A stretch of 64,000 nt of DNA. Origin: Flavimobilis marinus (GTDB lineage: Bacteria > Actinomycetota > Actinomycetes > Actinomycetales > Cellulomonadaceae). The notes under the pieces are model-generated. The model worked only from the letters and a program-made list of their open reading frames with translations, did not search any database and was not told where the DNA came from. Positions 1 through 8,384 of this stretch are shown here, one piece after another; positions within the stretch are counted from its first letter, which is position 1; every line of letters begins with the position of its first letter. The stretch spans positions 434,001 through 498,000 of the forward strand of contig NZ_FONZ01000002.1 in NCBI RefSeq assembly GCF_900113055.1, in the 5' to 3' direction. The translations under genes were made by a program, and so were the position numbers.

Positions 1-509
1 TCGTCGCGGCCACCGGTGACGACAAGGCGAACCTCGTCATCGCCCTCCTCGCCAAGACCGAGTTCGGCGTGCCGCGCGTGGTCGCGCGCGTGAACAACCC
101 CAAGAACGAGTGGATGTTCGACGAGTCCTGGGGCGTGGACGTCGCCGTGTCGACGCCGCGCATCATGACGGCCATGGTCGAGGAGGCCGTGGCCGTCGGC
201 GACCTGGTGCGGATCTTCACGTTCCACCAGTCGCGCGCGGACATCCTCGAGATCACGCTCCCGGCGGACTCGCCGCTGGCGGGCGTCCGCGTCGGCGCGG
301 TGGACTGGCCGACCGACACGGTCCTGGCCGCGATCGTGCGCGGGCCTCAGCCGATCGCGCCGAGCGCGGACGACACCCTCGAGGCCGGCGACGAGCTGCT
401 GCTCGTCACGGGGCGGGATGCGGACGAGTCTGCGCTGGCACGGCTGATGGCTGGCGCACCAGCACCCACGTCAACCACATCGTCAGGGCCCACAGCGGCA
501 CGCCCATGA
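1..509 (+). CDS. trkA: TrkA-family K+ uptake regulator, 5' truncated by the window edge
   Basis: The open frame runs in from the window edge (first full codon at base 3), so the N-terminus is missing. What remains is the end of an RCK_N Rossmann domain (ATGDDKANL, then VARVNNPKNEWMF) followed by an RCK_C domain ending near ELLLVTGRD. Such proteins are cytosolic NAD(H)- or nucleotide-binding gating subunits of Trk-type potassium channels. In mycobacteria the same position, beside a DUF3159 gene, is held by CeoC, the second of two TrkA paralogues, so a partner trkA gene probably lies just outside the window. The 3' end overlaps the convergent DUF3159 gene by 104 bp. The last 25 or so residues (Ala/Pro/Thr-rich) lie beyond the RCK_C fold. 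Confidence 0.9.
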   Translation, partial: VAATGDDKANLVIALLAKTEFGVPRVVARVNNPKNEWMFDESWGVDVAVSTPRIMTAMVEEAVAVGDLVRIFTFHQSRADILEITLPADSPLAGVRVGAVDWPTDTVLAAIVRGPQPIAPSADDTLEAGDELLLVTGRDADESALARLMAGAPAPTSTTSSGPTAARP

Positions 510-1137
510 CGAGGCGCGCGGTGCCGAGCCACCCGATGCTCTCCGTCTGGTCGTCGAGGTAGAGCGGCAGCTGCACCGCGAGGCGAGCCGCGAACAGCGT
601 CGCCCAGACCACAGTGGCGATCTGGTAGCGCCGCACGAGCGCCCGGTCGAGGCGCCAGCGCGAGAACCCGGCGAACGGATTCTCCGTCGTCGTCTGCCCC
701 GTGCCGAAGCCGGCCCGCAGCGCCTCCACGACGATGCCGACGAGCGGCCACCGCACGGCCACGGAGATCAGGCAAGCGGCCAGGTAGGCACCGTTCGTCC
801 ACAGCCCGAAGGCGAAGAAATCTCTCGCGTCGCCGGAGCGCCAGGCCCACAGGACGCCGATGAGGACCCCAGCCACGCCGCCGAACGCCTGGGTGACCGG
901 GGTGCGCTGCACCAGCCGGACGAGCACCGCGAGCAGCGCGACGCCGAGCGAGGCGACGAGCGTGGGCGTCAGGTCGAAGGTGATCAGGTACACGACGACG
1001 AAGACGAGCCCAGGCGCGAGCGCCTCGAGCACACCTCGCACGCCGCCCACGGAGTTCGCGAGCGAGAACTCGTCCTGGGTGAGGACGTTGACGCCGCGGG
1101 CCTGCGCGGGGACGGCGCCGTCGAGCGGGCTCGTCAC
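406..1137 (-). CDS. DUF3159 integral membrane protein
   Basis: A 243-residue protein with about six hydrophobic segments, matching the actinobacterial DUF3159 family (Rv2693c-like); its function is not known. I chose the GTG at 1137 because the protein then begins a few residues before the conserved cytoplasmic segment, and the GTG overlaps the TGA of the OB-fold gene (GTGA), implying translational coupling. Longer in-frame extensions are arginine-rich and look like shadow sequence. It is the last gene of a minus-strand run dut, DUF3710, OB-fold, DUF3159. Its 3' end lies inside the trkA coding region on the other strand. Location beside a K+ transport regulator hints at a membrane transport role, but that is context only. 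Confidence 0.85.
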   Translation of the reverse strand: MTSPLDGAVPAQARGVNVLTQDEFSLANSVGGVRGVLEALAPGLVFVVVYLITFDLTPTLVASLGVALLAVLVRLVQRTPVTQAFGGVAGVLIGVLWAWRSGDARDFFAFGLWTNGAYLAACLISVAVRWPLVGIVVEALRAGFGTGQTTTENPFAGFSRWRLDRALVRRYQIATVVWATLFAARLAVQLPLYLDDQTESIGWLGTARLVMGVPLWALTMWLTWVLVRQPSAVPAQTRPHPAP

Positions 1138-1517
1138 TCGGCGTCCTCGGAACGGGCGAAGAGCTCGTAGCGCGGGTTGTAGATCACGCGTCGACCGTCG
1201 CGCGCGCACACGAAGCCGTCGACGACGACGCGGCGCCCGGGTTCGATGCCCGCGATGCGGTGCCGACCGAGCCACACGAGGTCGAGCGAGCCCGAGCCGT
1301 CGTACAGCTCCGCCTCGACCGCCTGGACGCGGTCGGTCGGCCGCAGGACGACCGACCGGATCACGCCGGACACCCGCACCGCAGCACGCTCGGGGCAGTC
1401 CCCCACGGCCGTCGTGCCCAGCTGGGCAGCGCTGGTGCGTTCCTCGCGGGCGGCGACCTCGTCCTGGGACGCCAGGGCCGCGCTGACCATCGACCCGATC
1501 TTCGCCGTGATGCTCAC
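1134..1517 (-). CDS. OB-fold nucleic-acid-binding domain protein (Rv2694c-like)
   Basis: A 127-residue cytoplasmic protein. The core VRVSGVIRSVVLRP, then ELYDGSGSLDLVWLGR and GRRVVVDGFV, is a five-strand OB fold of the tRNA/RecG-anticodon type. It starts with GTG in a GTGA overlap with the upstream DUF3710 gene and ends in a GTGA overlap with DUF3159, so the three are almost certainly translated as a coupled unit. In mycobacteria and streptomycetes the same trio sits downstream of dut, and a nucleic-acid-binding role is assumed but unproven. No catalytic motif is visible. Confidence 0.85.
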   Translation of the reverse strand: MSITAKIGSMVSAALASQDEVAAREERTSAAQLGTTAVGDCPERAAVRVSGVIRSVVLRPTDRVQAVEAELYDGSGSLDLVWLGRHRIAGIEPGRRVVVDGFVCARDGRRVIYNPRYELFARSEDAE

Positions 1518-2248
1518 GGGTTCTCCGTACCTTCGGGGATGTCGTCCGCGGGTGGCGGCTCAGGGGCCACCGGACCCTCCGGGCTCTGCGCGGCCGGCTC
1601 GCTCGTGGGCTCCGCGGCCTTCGGCGGGGCCTTGGGGAGCGTCAGCGCGAGGACCTCGCGCGGTGCGCGCGGAGCGTCGTCGCGGACCACCACGACCTGG
1701 GAGAAGATGCCCTCGACGACGCGGGCGGCCTGCATGTCCGTCGCGCTCTTGCCCGTGATCACACCGCGCAGGAACCAGCGCGGACCGTCGACACCGATGA
1801 ACCGGAGCACGCGGACGACCTTCTCGCCTTCCTTGGTGGTGGCCGGCACCTGGGCGAGGAGCTCCCGGCCGAACGGACCCGGGAGGTCGTCGACCTTGGC
1901 TCCCTGCGTCTGCAGCGACGCCATGATCTCCGCGCGGATCTCGTCCCAGATGCCCGTGGTCTTGGGCGCGGCGAACGCCTGGATCTGGATGGCCGAGCCG
2001 TCGACCATCACCGACGCACCAGTGACCGCCTGGGTCTTCTTGTCGATCTCCATGCGCACCTGCATGCCGTGCACGCCGGGGAGCCAGATGGCGCCGAGGT
2101 CGACGCGGTTGCCGCGGCCGGCCACCTGCGTAGCGTCCCAGGGGCCGTGCGCCGGAGCTGCTTCCTCGGCGGGAGGCGTCGTCGGCGCCGGGGTCGTGCC
2201 CGTCTCGGGCTCGGCGGTGCGGTCAGAACGGCGTCCAAACAGGCCCAC
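1514..2248 (-). CDS. DUF3710 family protein
   Basis: A 244-residue soluble protein. The first 35 residues are a low-complexity Pro/Ala/Glu linker after a short basic start (MGLFGRR); residues about 40-195 form the conserved DUF3710 core (DLGAIWLPG, WDEIRAEI, GPRWFLRGVI); the C-terminal 45 residues are again Pro/Glu-rich. The GTG start at 2248 is preceded by an AAGGAG ribosome site 8 nt upstream on the minus strand. It lies 48 bp downstream of dut and overlaps the OB-fold gene by GTGA. Function unknown; the gene is a stable neighbour of dUTPase in actinobacteria. Confidence 0.88.
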   Translation of the reverse strand: MGLFGRRSDRTAEPETGTTPAPTTPPAEEAAPAHGPWDATQVAGRGNRVDLGAIWLPGVHGMQVRMEIDKKTQAVTGASVMVDGSAIQIQAFAAPKTTGIWDEIRAEIMASLQTQGAKVDDLPGPFGRELLAQVPATTKEGEKVVRVLRFIGVDGPRWFLRGVITGKSATDMQAARVVEGIFSQVVVVRDDAPRAPREVLALTLPKAPPKAAEPTSEPAAQSPEGPVAPEPPPADDIPEGTENP

Positions 2249-2296
2249 TACGTGCTCTCCTTCGTCAGGTCCCGCTGGCGAGACATCTGCTCCAGC

Positions 2297-2791
2297 CTAT
2301 GCCGGGTCGTGGCCGAGGTCGCGCACCGCGGCGGCGACGCCCCCGGTGGAACCGAACCCGCCGGCGCCTCGGTGCGATCCCGGAAGCGACTGCGCGCGGA
2401 CGAACCGTGCGCGCTCCACGCGCTGGAAGACCAGCTGGGCGATCCTGTCGCCCCGCGCCAGCCGCACGGTCTGCGACGCGTCCGTGTTCAGCAGCGTGAC
2501 GGCGATCTCCCCCCGGTATCCCGCGTCCACCGTCCCCGGGGCGTTCACGATCGTCACACCGTGGCGGGAGGCGAGGCCCGAGCGCGGGTGGACTAGCGCG
2601 ACGTACCCGTCCGGCATCGCGATCGCGACGCCTGTGGGCACCGTGGCGCGCTGCCCCGGCGCGAGCTCGACGTCGACGCGCGCCACCAGGTCCGCACCCG
2701 CGTCACCTGGGTGCGCGTAGGTGGGCTCGGGGAGATCGGGGTCGAGCATCTGGATCAGGACGTCGACATCGCGGTCCTCGTGTGCAGTCAC
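2297..2791 (-). CDS. dut: Deoxyuridine 5'-triphosphate nucleotidohydrolase
   Basis: Hydrolyses dUTP to dUMP and PPi, keeping uracil out of DNA and feeding thymidylate synthesis. All five trimeric dUTPase motifs are present in order: [39 protein letters not shown] and the C-terminal [10 protein letters not shown] that closes over the active site. At 164 residues it is of normal length, with a slightly long tail after motif 5. The GTG start at 2791 sits exactly six bases after a TAGGAT hexamer with no ribosome site, so it is probably made from a leaderless transcript. It heads the operon running into DUF3710. Confidence 0.96.
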   Translation of the reverse strand: MTAHEDRDVDVLIQMLDPDLPEPTYAHPGDAGADLVARVDVELAPGQRATVPTGVAIAMPDGYVALVHPRSGLASRHGVTIVNAPGTVDAGYRGEIAVTLLNTDASQTVRLARGDRIAQLVFQRVERARFVRAQSLPGSHRGAGGFGSTGGVAAAVRDLGHDPA

Positions 2792-2797
2792 GGCGCG

Positions 2798-2803
2798 ATC
2801 CTA
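2798..2803 (-). promoter_or_regulatory. Predicted -10 element of dut (leaderless)
   Basis: TAGGAT on the minus strand, six bases before the GTG at 2791; no Shine-Dalgarno lies between them. No convincing -35 is visible. Confidence 0.5.
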
Positions 2804-2831
2804 GCCGCACCGCTCTGTCATGCTGGGAACC

Positions 2832-3320
2832 ATGGTCTCCCCCTCTGCGCATCCCGCACCGGCGCCGTCCGAGCAGCACCTCCTGTTCCGGGAGCGGCTG
2901 CTGCCGGGGATCGGTGGGATCGCCGCGATCGTGGGCTTCGCCTTCGTCACGTTCGTGGCGCTGAGCGTCGTCGACCTGCGGGCCGCCTGGGCCACCGCCG
3001 TCGCCGTGGGCGTGGCCGGCCTCGTCGGCGCGTGGCTCACCGCTCCGGTGGTCGCCGTGCGGGACGGCGAGCTGCACGCGGGACGGGCCCACCTCCCCGT
3101 GAGCTTGCTCGGGCCGGTGGAGGTCCTGGACCGCGAGGGCGTCCGCGCCGCCATGGGCCCCGGGTACGACCCTCGTGCCTTCGTGTGCCTGCGGGCGTGG
3201 ATCGGCGGCGCGGTCACCGCACCCGTCACGGACCCGGCTGACCCGACGCCGACGTGGCTCGTCTCGAGCCGCCGTCCGCGCGCTCTCGCCGCCGCGATCG
3301 AAGCAGCGCGCGCCGCCTGA
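2832..3320 (+). CDS. DUF3093 membrane protein
   Basis: About 162 residues with two adjacent hydrophobic segments near the N-terminus (GIAAIVGFAFVTFVALSVV and AWATAVAVGVAGLVGAWL), followed by a soluble beta-rich domain that ends PTWLVSSRRPRALAAAI, the usual DUF3093 signature. Function unknown. The divergent position next to dut matches Rv2698 in mycobacteria. The start is uncertain: ATG at 2832 (used here) or ATG at 2820, four codons earlier; neither has a strong ribosome site. A 9-bp hairpin follows the stop. Confidence 0.85.
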   Translation: MVSPSAHPAPAPSEQHLLFRERLLPGIGGIAAIVGFAFVTFVALSVVDLRAAWATAVAVGVAGLVGAWLTAPVVAVRDGELHAGRAHLPVSLLGPVEVLDREGVRAAMGPGYDPRAFVCLRAWIGGAVTAPVTDPADPTPTWLVSSRRPRALAAAIEAARAA

Positions 3321-3328
3321 GAAACGAC

Positions 3329-3360
3329 GACGCCGGCCCCCCGAGCGGGAAGCCGGCGTC
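3329..3360. terminator. Bidirectional hairpin terminator
   Basis: A perfect 9-bp stem (GACGCCGGC with GCCGGCGTC) around a 14-nt loop, lying between the convergent DUF3093 and DUF4193 genes. No T-run, as is usual in such GC-rich DNA. Confidence 0.65.
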
Positions 3361-3376
3361 GCGGTGGAGCAGCGGA

Positions 3377-3676
3377 TCAGCTCGCGCACTCCGTGCAGAT
3401 CGGCTGGCCGTTCTTCTCCTCGGCCAGCTGGCTGCGGTGGTGCACCAGGAAGCAGCTCATGCAGGTGAACTCGTCGGCCTGGCGGGGCAGCACGCGGACG
3501 GAGAGCTCTTCGCCCGAGAGGTCGGCACCGGGCAGCTCGAAGCCTTCGGCCGCCTCGGCCTCGTCCTCGTCGACGACGCCCGAGCTCTTGTCGGAACGCC
3601 GCGCCTTGAGCTCCTCGATCGAGTCCTCGGAGAGGTCCTCCTCGGTCTTGCGGGGGGCGTCGTAGTCAGTAGCCAT
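3377..3676 (-). CDS. DUF4193 zinc-ribbon-like protein
   Basis: A small acidic protein of 99 residues matching actinobacterial DUF4193 (Rv2699c-like). The first two thirds are charged and probably flexible (MATDYDAPRKTEEDLSEDS); the C-terminal third carries CMSC and CTEC, four cysteines spaced like a zinc ribbon. The ATG at 3676 gives the conserved MATDYD start; four upstream in-frame codons are dismissed. GGAG lies about 11 nt upstream. It is well placed for constitutive high expression next to suhB and sigA-region genes, but its role is unknown. It may bind nucleic acid or a protein partner through the ribbon. Confidence 0.88.
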   Translation of the reverse strand: MATDYDAPRKTEEDLSEDSIEELKARRSDKSSGVVDEDEAEAAEGFELPGADLSGEELSVRVLPRQADEFTCMSCFLVHHRSQLAEEKNGQPICTECAS

Positions 3677-3809
3677 GCGTGGGGACACTCCGTGTGGTCT
3701 GGAAGGGCGATGTCGCGGGCGGCGCGGGGCGCGTCGCGTCTGGAGCGGCGGGTCGGGCCGCGGCCGGCAGGGCCACGGCGACGCTGGGTCGCAACGACGT
3801 GGCGATGGG

Positions 3810-3837
3810 ATTGTGCATCATTTTCGTCAGCGTTGCA
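3810..3837 (-). promoter_or_regulatory. Possible promoter for the DUF4193 gene
   Basis: On the minus strand, CACAAT (3810-3815) lies 16 bp after TGCAAC (3832-3837), which itself falls in the end of suhB. This is in a locally less GC-rich patch of the 150-bp gap 3677-3826, the rest of which shows nothing recognisable. Confidence 0.3.
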
Positions 3838-4684
3838 CTCTGGCGCCCACGCCGGTCCGCTCCAGCAGTGTTCTCAACACCGCGACGGTCGACTTGCTTC
3901 CCGCGAGAAGCATGCGGTGGTCGGGGGCTCCGCCGCCGACGCCGACCACCACGCCACCGGCCTCGCGGACCACCAGCTCGCCTGCTGCGTGGTCCCACGG
4001 GCCGAGCGCTTCCTCGTAGTACGCGTCCAGCTGGCCCGACGCGACCCGGCACAGGTCGAGGGCCGCAGACCCGATGCGACGAAGGTCACGGACGTGCTCG
4101 AGCAGGATGGCGGCGGACCTGCCCTGGGCCGCGCGCAGCTCGGGGTCGTACCCGAAACCCGTGCCGACGAGCATCCCGGCGACCTCGACCCCGTCCGTCA
4201 TCCACAGGCGTCGGCCGTCGGTCGCCGCACCGAGCCCCTGCCCGGCGCTCGTGCTCACGTCGGCGACGACGTCGTGGACCGCGCCCGCGAGCACGGTCCA
4301 GCTGTCCGGGCGCGGCGCGCCGCTCACCACCGCGACGGACACGGAGTACGAAGGCAGCCCGTACAGGTAGTTCACGGTGCCGTCGATCGGGTCGACCACC
4401 CAGGTCAGGCCCGAGGTGCCCGCCGTGGCCCCCTCCTCCTCGCCGAGCACGGCGTCGTCGGGGCGCGCGGCCGCGATCTCGCGGCGCAGGAAGGCCTCGG
4501 CGTCGGCGTCGGCGGCCGTCACCACGTCGGTCGCGCTGGACTTGGTCCGGAGCACCTCGACGCGGTCGGGCCGGTGCTCGCGCAGGCGGGCCGCGGTACG
4601 CCGGGCCAGGTCCTCGCACAGGGCGCGGAGGGCGGCGACGTCGGGCGTGGTCTGGTCGTCGGGCGTGGTGCGCTCGGGTCTCAT
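3827..4684 (-). CDS. suhB: Inositol monophosphatase family protein
   Basis: A 285-residue Mg2+-dependent phosphatase of the IMPase/FIG superfamily. The metal and phosphate motifs are intact: GEEEGAT, WVVDPIDGTVNY, and GPWDHAAGELVVREAGG near the C-terminus. The likely substrate is inositol 1-phosphate (for phosphatidylinositol and mycothiol precursors in actinobacteria), but histidinol phosphate or NADP phosphatase activity occurs in the same family and cannot be excluded. ATG at 4684 overlaps the TGA of the upstream TRIC-family gene (ATGA), so the two are co-translated. Mycobacterial synteny (Rv2701c) supports the suhB name. Confidence 0.9.
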   Translation of the reverse strand: MRPERTTPDDQTTPDVAALRALCEDLARRTAARLREHRPDRVEVLRTKSSATDVVTAADADAEAFLRREIAAARPDDAVLGEEEGATAGTSGLTWVVDPIDGTVNYLYGLPSYSVSVAVVSGAPRPDSWTVLAGAVHDVVADVSTSAGQGLGAATDGRRLWMTDGVEVAGMLVGTGFGYDPELRAAQGRSAAILLEHVRDLRRIGSAALDLCRVASGQLDAYYEEALGPWDHAAGELVVREAGGVVVGVGGGAPDHRMLLAGSKSTVAVLRTLLERTGVGARVQR

Positions 4685-5340
4685 GTGCCCAGTCTGCGGC
4701 GTCCGAAGCCCTGCCAGGGCCCCGGCGCGCGCCACCGCATCCGGAGCGAGACGAGCCTGACGACGAAGATGCCGACGACGACGGCGCCTCCCGTCGCGTA
4801 GCCGAGCACCCCCTGCTCGGCCAGCACGACCGTGACCACGGCCCCGAACGTCGCCGGGATCGCGTAAAGCTCGCGCTCGCGCAGGACGATCGGCGGCTCG
4901 CCCACGAGCAGGTCGCGCACGAGGCCGCCGCCGATGCCCGTGATCAACCCGACGAAGACGGCCGCGAGCGGGCCGACCCCGTGGTCGAGGCCCTTGTCCA
5001 CGCCGACGACGACGAACATCGCCAGCGCGCCCGCGTCCAGCACGGTGATCCCCCGGCGCATCCGCTCCAGGCGCGGGTGGAAGAACTGGATCACGAGCCC
5101 GCCCAGCAACGACGTCAGGACGAGGTCCCACGACGTGATGCCCACCGGTGGCGTGGCGCCGATCAGGACGTCACGGATGATCCCTCCGCCGAGCCCGGTG
5201 ACCCACGCCAGCAGCAGGACCGAGAAGACGTCGTAGCTCTTGCGCACCGCGGCGAGACCACCCGAGAGCGCGGCGCAGAAGACGGCCGCGAGCTCGAGGT
5301 AGTGCCGGGCGTCCTGCAGTATCTCCACGGGCCCGATCAT
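4681..5340 (-). CDS. TRIC-type (UPF0126, glycine-transporter-domain) membrane channel protein
   Basis: A 219-residue protein made of two repeated three-helix units, each ending in a Gly-rich kink: GLGGGIIRDVLIG and GIGGGLVRDLLVG. This is the bacterial TRIC/UPF0126 fold, whose members form trimeric cation channels; substrate here is unknown. I use the ATG at 5340 (MIGPVEILQD), which places the first helix right after a short N-terminus. The much longer in-frame extension upstream is antisense to sepH. No clear ribosome site was found. It overlaps suhB by ATGA. Confidence 0.87.
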   Translation of the reverse strand: MIGPVEILQDARHYLELAAVFCAALSGGLAAVRKSYDVFSVLLLAWVTGLGGGIIRDVLIGATPPVGITSWDLVLTSLLGGLVIQFFHPRLERMRRGITVLDAGALAMFVVVGVDKGLDHGVGPLAAVFVGLITGIGGGLVRDLLVGEPPIVLRERELYAIPATFGAVVTVVLAEQGVLGYATGGAVVVGIFVVRLVSLRMRWRAPGPWQGFGRRRLGT

Positions 5341-5461
5341 GTCAGGCTGGAACGGCGTGGTGTGACGCGTCCGCGTGCGGTGCGGCGCGGCACACCGGGC
5401 CGCCTCCATCGATCCGACGGCGGCAGGTGGCACGCTCAGGGGAACTGCGCTGGGAGGATGC

Positions 5462-6577
5462 ATGGCTGACGTGGAACTGATCGGGCTGGACGAGGACGGG
5501 GAGCATGTCGTCCTCGCGGCTTCCGACGGCACGCGCTTCCGGCTGCGCATCGACGAGCAGCTGCGCGCCGCCGTCCGGCGGGACCGGCCGCAGCTCGAGC
5601 AGCTGCGCGCGACCGCGATGTCGAGCCTGTCGCCCCGCGAGATCCAGGCACACATCCGCGCCGGTCTGAGCGCCGAGGACGTGGCGCGGAACGCGGGCAT
5701 CTCGATCGAGCACGTCCGCCGCTACGAGGGCCCGGTGCTGGCCGAGCGCGAGTTCGTCGCCGACCAGGCCCAGCGCACGCGGGTAGGCCGCGACGCCGGC
5801 TCCCCCATGCTGGGCGAGCTCGTCACGGACCGCCTCGCGGCTCGCGGCGTCGAGCCGGACCAGCTGGTCTGGGACGCCGCACGCCCGGGCAGCGGCGGCT
5901 GGGTCGTGAGCGTCGAGTTCCCCGAGCGCGGATCCACCAAGCGCGCCGAGTGGGCGTTCGACGCGAGCGCGCGGACCGTCGCGGCACGCGACGACGAGAG
6001 CCGCGGGCTGTCCGAGACCGCGGTTGCGGACTCCCCCGTGCCGCGGCGTCACCTGTCTCCCGTGCGCTCGCGCGTGTTCGACATCGAGGCCACGCCGTTC
6101 GCGGCGCCCGAGCCCGCACCCGAGCACGCGGAGGCACCCGAGGCCCCCGCTCCCGAGGACCGCACGGCTGAGCTGCTGCACGACCTGCGAGCCCGCCGCG
6201 GTGTGCGCCAGGAGGTCGACGTCGAGATCGGTGTCGAGGACGACGAGAGCGCCGGCGAGTTCGAGGGCTTCGGGCCTCAGCAGGCGTTCCACTTCGACCT
6301 GCCTCCCGCAGCCGCACCCGAGGGCCGGCTGTTCACCCTGCGACCGAGCCCTGACTCGGCTGCCGACCCCGCCGACGACGGTCCGGCCACGGCACCGTTC
6401 GAGCCGGTGGACGTGCCGCGCACCGAGCAGCCGGAGCCCGCCGCTGTCGAACCGGAGCAGCCCGCGGTCGTCGACGACGTCCCGCCGCCGCTCGAGCGCG
6501 CGAAGCCTGCTCGCAAGGGCCGCGCGAAGGTCCCGAGCTGGGACGAGATCGTGTTCGGCGCCAAGCCCGAGGAGTAG
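5462..6577 (+). CDS. sepH: Septation protein SepH (DUF3071)
   Basis: A 371-residue cytoplasmic protein. The N-terminal domain (about residues 1-95; ADVELIGLDEDG, then ISIEHVRRYEGPVLAEREF, a helix-turn-helix-like segment) is the conserved DUF3071 core, which in Streptomyces and mycobacteria binds FtsZ and stimulates its assembly at the septum. The central and C-terminal parts are acidic, Pro/Ala-rich and likely disordered, ending in a conserved short motif (KVPSWDEIVFG), as in known SepH proteins. The ATG at 5462 follows GGGAGG by 4 nt. It is a single gene facing the phosphodiesterase gene, only 3 bp apart. Confidence 0.92.
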   Translation: MADVELIGLDEDGEHVVLAASDGTRFRLRIDEQLRAAVRRDRPQLEQLRATAMSSLSPREIQAHIRAGLSAEDVARNAGISIEHVRRYEGPVLAEREFVADQAQRTRVGRDAGSPMLGELVTDRLAARGVEPDQLVWDAARPGSGGWVVSVEFPERGSTKRAEWAFDASARTVAARDDESRGLSETAVADSPVPRRHLSPVRSRVFDIEATPFAAPEPAPEHAEAPEAPAPEDRTAELLHDLRARRGVRQEVDVEIGVEDDESAGEFEGFGPQQAFHFDLPPAAAPEGRLFTLRPSPDSAADPADDGPATAPFEPVDVPRTEQPEPAAVEPEQPAVVDDVPPPLERAKPARKGRAKVPSWDEIVFGAKPEE

Positions 6578-6580
6578 TCC

Positions 6581-7756
6581 TCAGACGACCGCGGTCAGCA
6601 CGGGGATCTCGACCTCGTCGGGGGTCAACGAGCCGTGCACGCCCACGAGCCCCAGAGATGCGCTCGTCTGGGTCGCTGAGTCGACGACGGTCGCGCGCCC
6701 CGTCGTCGCGACCACCACGTCACCGATCGCGGCACGCACGTGGTCGGCGACGTCGCCGAACCAGCCGGCGGCCTCGGCTTCCTCGCGCGTCACCGGCACG
6801 ACCGCTCGTCCGAGGCGGTCCGACCAGCGCTGGACGACCGCGGCCGGGTCGGTGCCCGGGCTGACGTAGAGGTGGATGGCACGTGGTTCGCCGGCCACCA
6901 GCTCGATCCCCTCGGCGAGCGCCGGCTCGGTCGCGACGTCCCAGCGCTGGGCGGGATCGACGTCGACCATCCCGTGGTCGGCCGTGATCACGACGGTCGT
7001 GCCCCGCGGCAGCGAACGGACCAGCCTCCGCAGTGCACCGTCGATGTCCTCGAGCGCGGCACCCCACTCGGCCGACTGCCACCCGTGGTGGTGCCCTGCC
7101 TTGTCGACCTCTCCCCAATAGAGGTACGCGAGGCCAGGCTTGCGGAGCGTCGCGACGACCGCGTCCACCCGGGCGTCGAGCGACTCGGCGACGACGTAGC
7201 GCGAGCCGCGCAGGGCTGCACGCGTCATGCCGGACCCCGCGAACCGGGCAGGACCGACGGACGTCACGGCCACGTCGCGGGCCGCGAGCTGCTCGAACAC
7301 CGTGGGTTCGCGCTGCACGTCCTCCGGGGTGGGCATGCCCTCCCACGACACCATGTTCGCGAGGCCGGAGGCACCCGCCGGGCGGATCGTGTAGCCGAGC
7401 ATCGCCGTGCGCCCGGGAGCGGTTCCCGTGCCGAACAGCCCCATCGAGGCGGCGGTGGTGGAGGGGAACCCGCAGTACGCGACGCGTCGGTCGCCGAGCA
7501 GGCTGCGCAGGAACGGCGCGTGCCCCGACCTGCTCTCGAGGAGCCGAGCGCCAAGACCGTCGACGAGGACGACGCACACCCGCGAGGCCCGCGGGAGGCC
7601 GAGCGCCGCCGCCGCGTCCGGGGACGCGAGGCCCGTGGAGGTGGTCAGCGGGGCACCGAGGGCGTTCGCGCACGCAGGCAGGACGGAGCCCAGCCCGCCC
7701 GGAGCGTAGGTCGGTGCGACCAGACCTGCGGCGCGCAGGCGGCGCTGCAGGGTCAC
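6581..7756 (-). CDS. Alkaline phosphatase superfamily (type I phosphodiesterase/nucleotide pyrophosphatase) protein
   Basis: A 391-residue metal-dependent hydrolase. Visible superfamily motifs are VCVVLVDGLGARLL (metal Asp), GFPSTTAAS (nucleophile Thr), GEVDKAGHHHG, and ITADHGMVDVD (metal Asp/His), in the order of nucleotide pyrophosphatase/phosphodiesterases. The substrate is not predictable. No signal peptide is seen, so it is probably cytosolic. The GTG at 7756 overlaps the TGA of the DUF5998 gene (GTGA) and has GGGGGAG 7 nt upstream. It is the last gene of a three-gene minus-strand operon with DUF5998 and the GNAT-ligase. Confidence 0.87.
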   Translation of the reverse strand: MTLQRRLRAAGLVAPTYAPGGLGSVLPACANALGAPLTTSTGLASPDAAAALGLPRASRVCVVLVDGLGARLLESRSGHAPFLRSLLGDRRVAYCGFPSTTAASMGLFGTGTAPGRTAMLGYTIRPAGASGLANMVSWEGMPTPEDVQREPTVFEQLAARDVAVTSVGPARFAGSGMTRAALRGSRYVVAESLDARVDAVVATLRKPGLAYLYWGEVDKAGHHHGWQSAEWGAALEDIDGALRRLVRSLPRGTTVVITADHGMVDVDPAQRWDVATEPALAEGIELVAGEPRAIHLYVSPGTDPAAVVQRWSDRLGRAVVPVTREEAEAAGWFGDVADHVRAAIGDVVVATTGRATVVDSATQTSASLGLVGVHGSLTPDEVEIPVLTAVV

Positions 7757-8346
7757 CGCGACGCTCCCCCTGTCGACGCGGCGGACAGGGCACGGGCGAA
7801 GGCGAGGGCGTCCTGGACGGACTCCTGACCCTCGGCCTGGGCGCTCACGCGCAGCACGAGGTCGTCCGGGGTCATGCTGCCCGTGAGACCGTGGTCCGCC
7901 TCGCAGGACGGGTCCGGGCACGTCGCGGGCTCGAGGTCGAGCCGGTTGATCGCGCCCCAGCCGATCGCGAGCGTGACCTCGATCGGGGGGGCACCCGGCC
8001 GGTACCGCTCCGGGTGCTCGACCACCTGGGTGAGGGCGACGGAACGCACGGCGGACACCGGGACCACCTCGGTGGTCGCGGCCGCGCTGGCCGCCGGGTG
8101 CTCGGCATCGGCGGGCTGGTCGTCCACATGGGCGGAGACCAGCCGCGTGGCCGTGAGCGCGAGGGCGGTGACGTGACGGCGCACCTCGGTGCTCGAGAAC
8201 GTGGTCTCGACGTGCACGAGGTGCGCGCTCACGGGCTCGGCCCCCAGGGCGCCCTCGAGGATGTCCATCACCAGGTCGGGGTAGTAGCCAGCGCGGACGA
8301 GGGCAGCCCTCAGGTCGGCACGGCTGTCGGAGGTCACGTGTGGCAC
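7753..8346 (-). CDS. DUF5998 family protein
   Basis: A 197-residue soluble protein without lysine. Conserved-looking parts are ADLRAALVRAGYYPDLVMDIL near the start, VETTFSSTEVRRHVTALALT, and CPDPSCEADHG, whose two cysteines could bind metal. I recognise this as the actinobacterial family annotated DUF5998, always beside an alkaline phosphatase-like gene; function unknown. GTG at 8346 has GGGAGG 8 nt upstream; a second GTG three codons later is possible. It lies 38 bp after the GNAT-ligase stop and overlaps the phosphodiesterase gene. Confidence 0.7.
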   Translation of the reverse strand: MPHVTSDSRADLRAALVRAGYYPDLVMDILEGALGAEPVSAHLVHVETTFSSTEVRRHVTALALTATRLVSAHVDDQPADAEHPAASAAATTEVVPVSAVRSVALTQVVEHPERYRPGAPPIEVTLAIGWGAINRLDLEPATCPDPSCEADHGLTGSMTPDDLVLRVSAQAEGQESVQDALAFARALSAASTGGASR

Positions 8347-8384
8347 GCGCCCATCCTCCCACCTCGACCGACCTGCCCGCGGCC

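Noticed and set aside
3827-5131. A 434-residue version of the inositol monophosphatase
   Set aside because: The N-terminal extension reads antisense-like sequence inside the TRIC gene; the ATG at 4684 in an ATGA overlap fits the family length.
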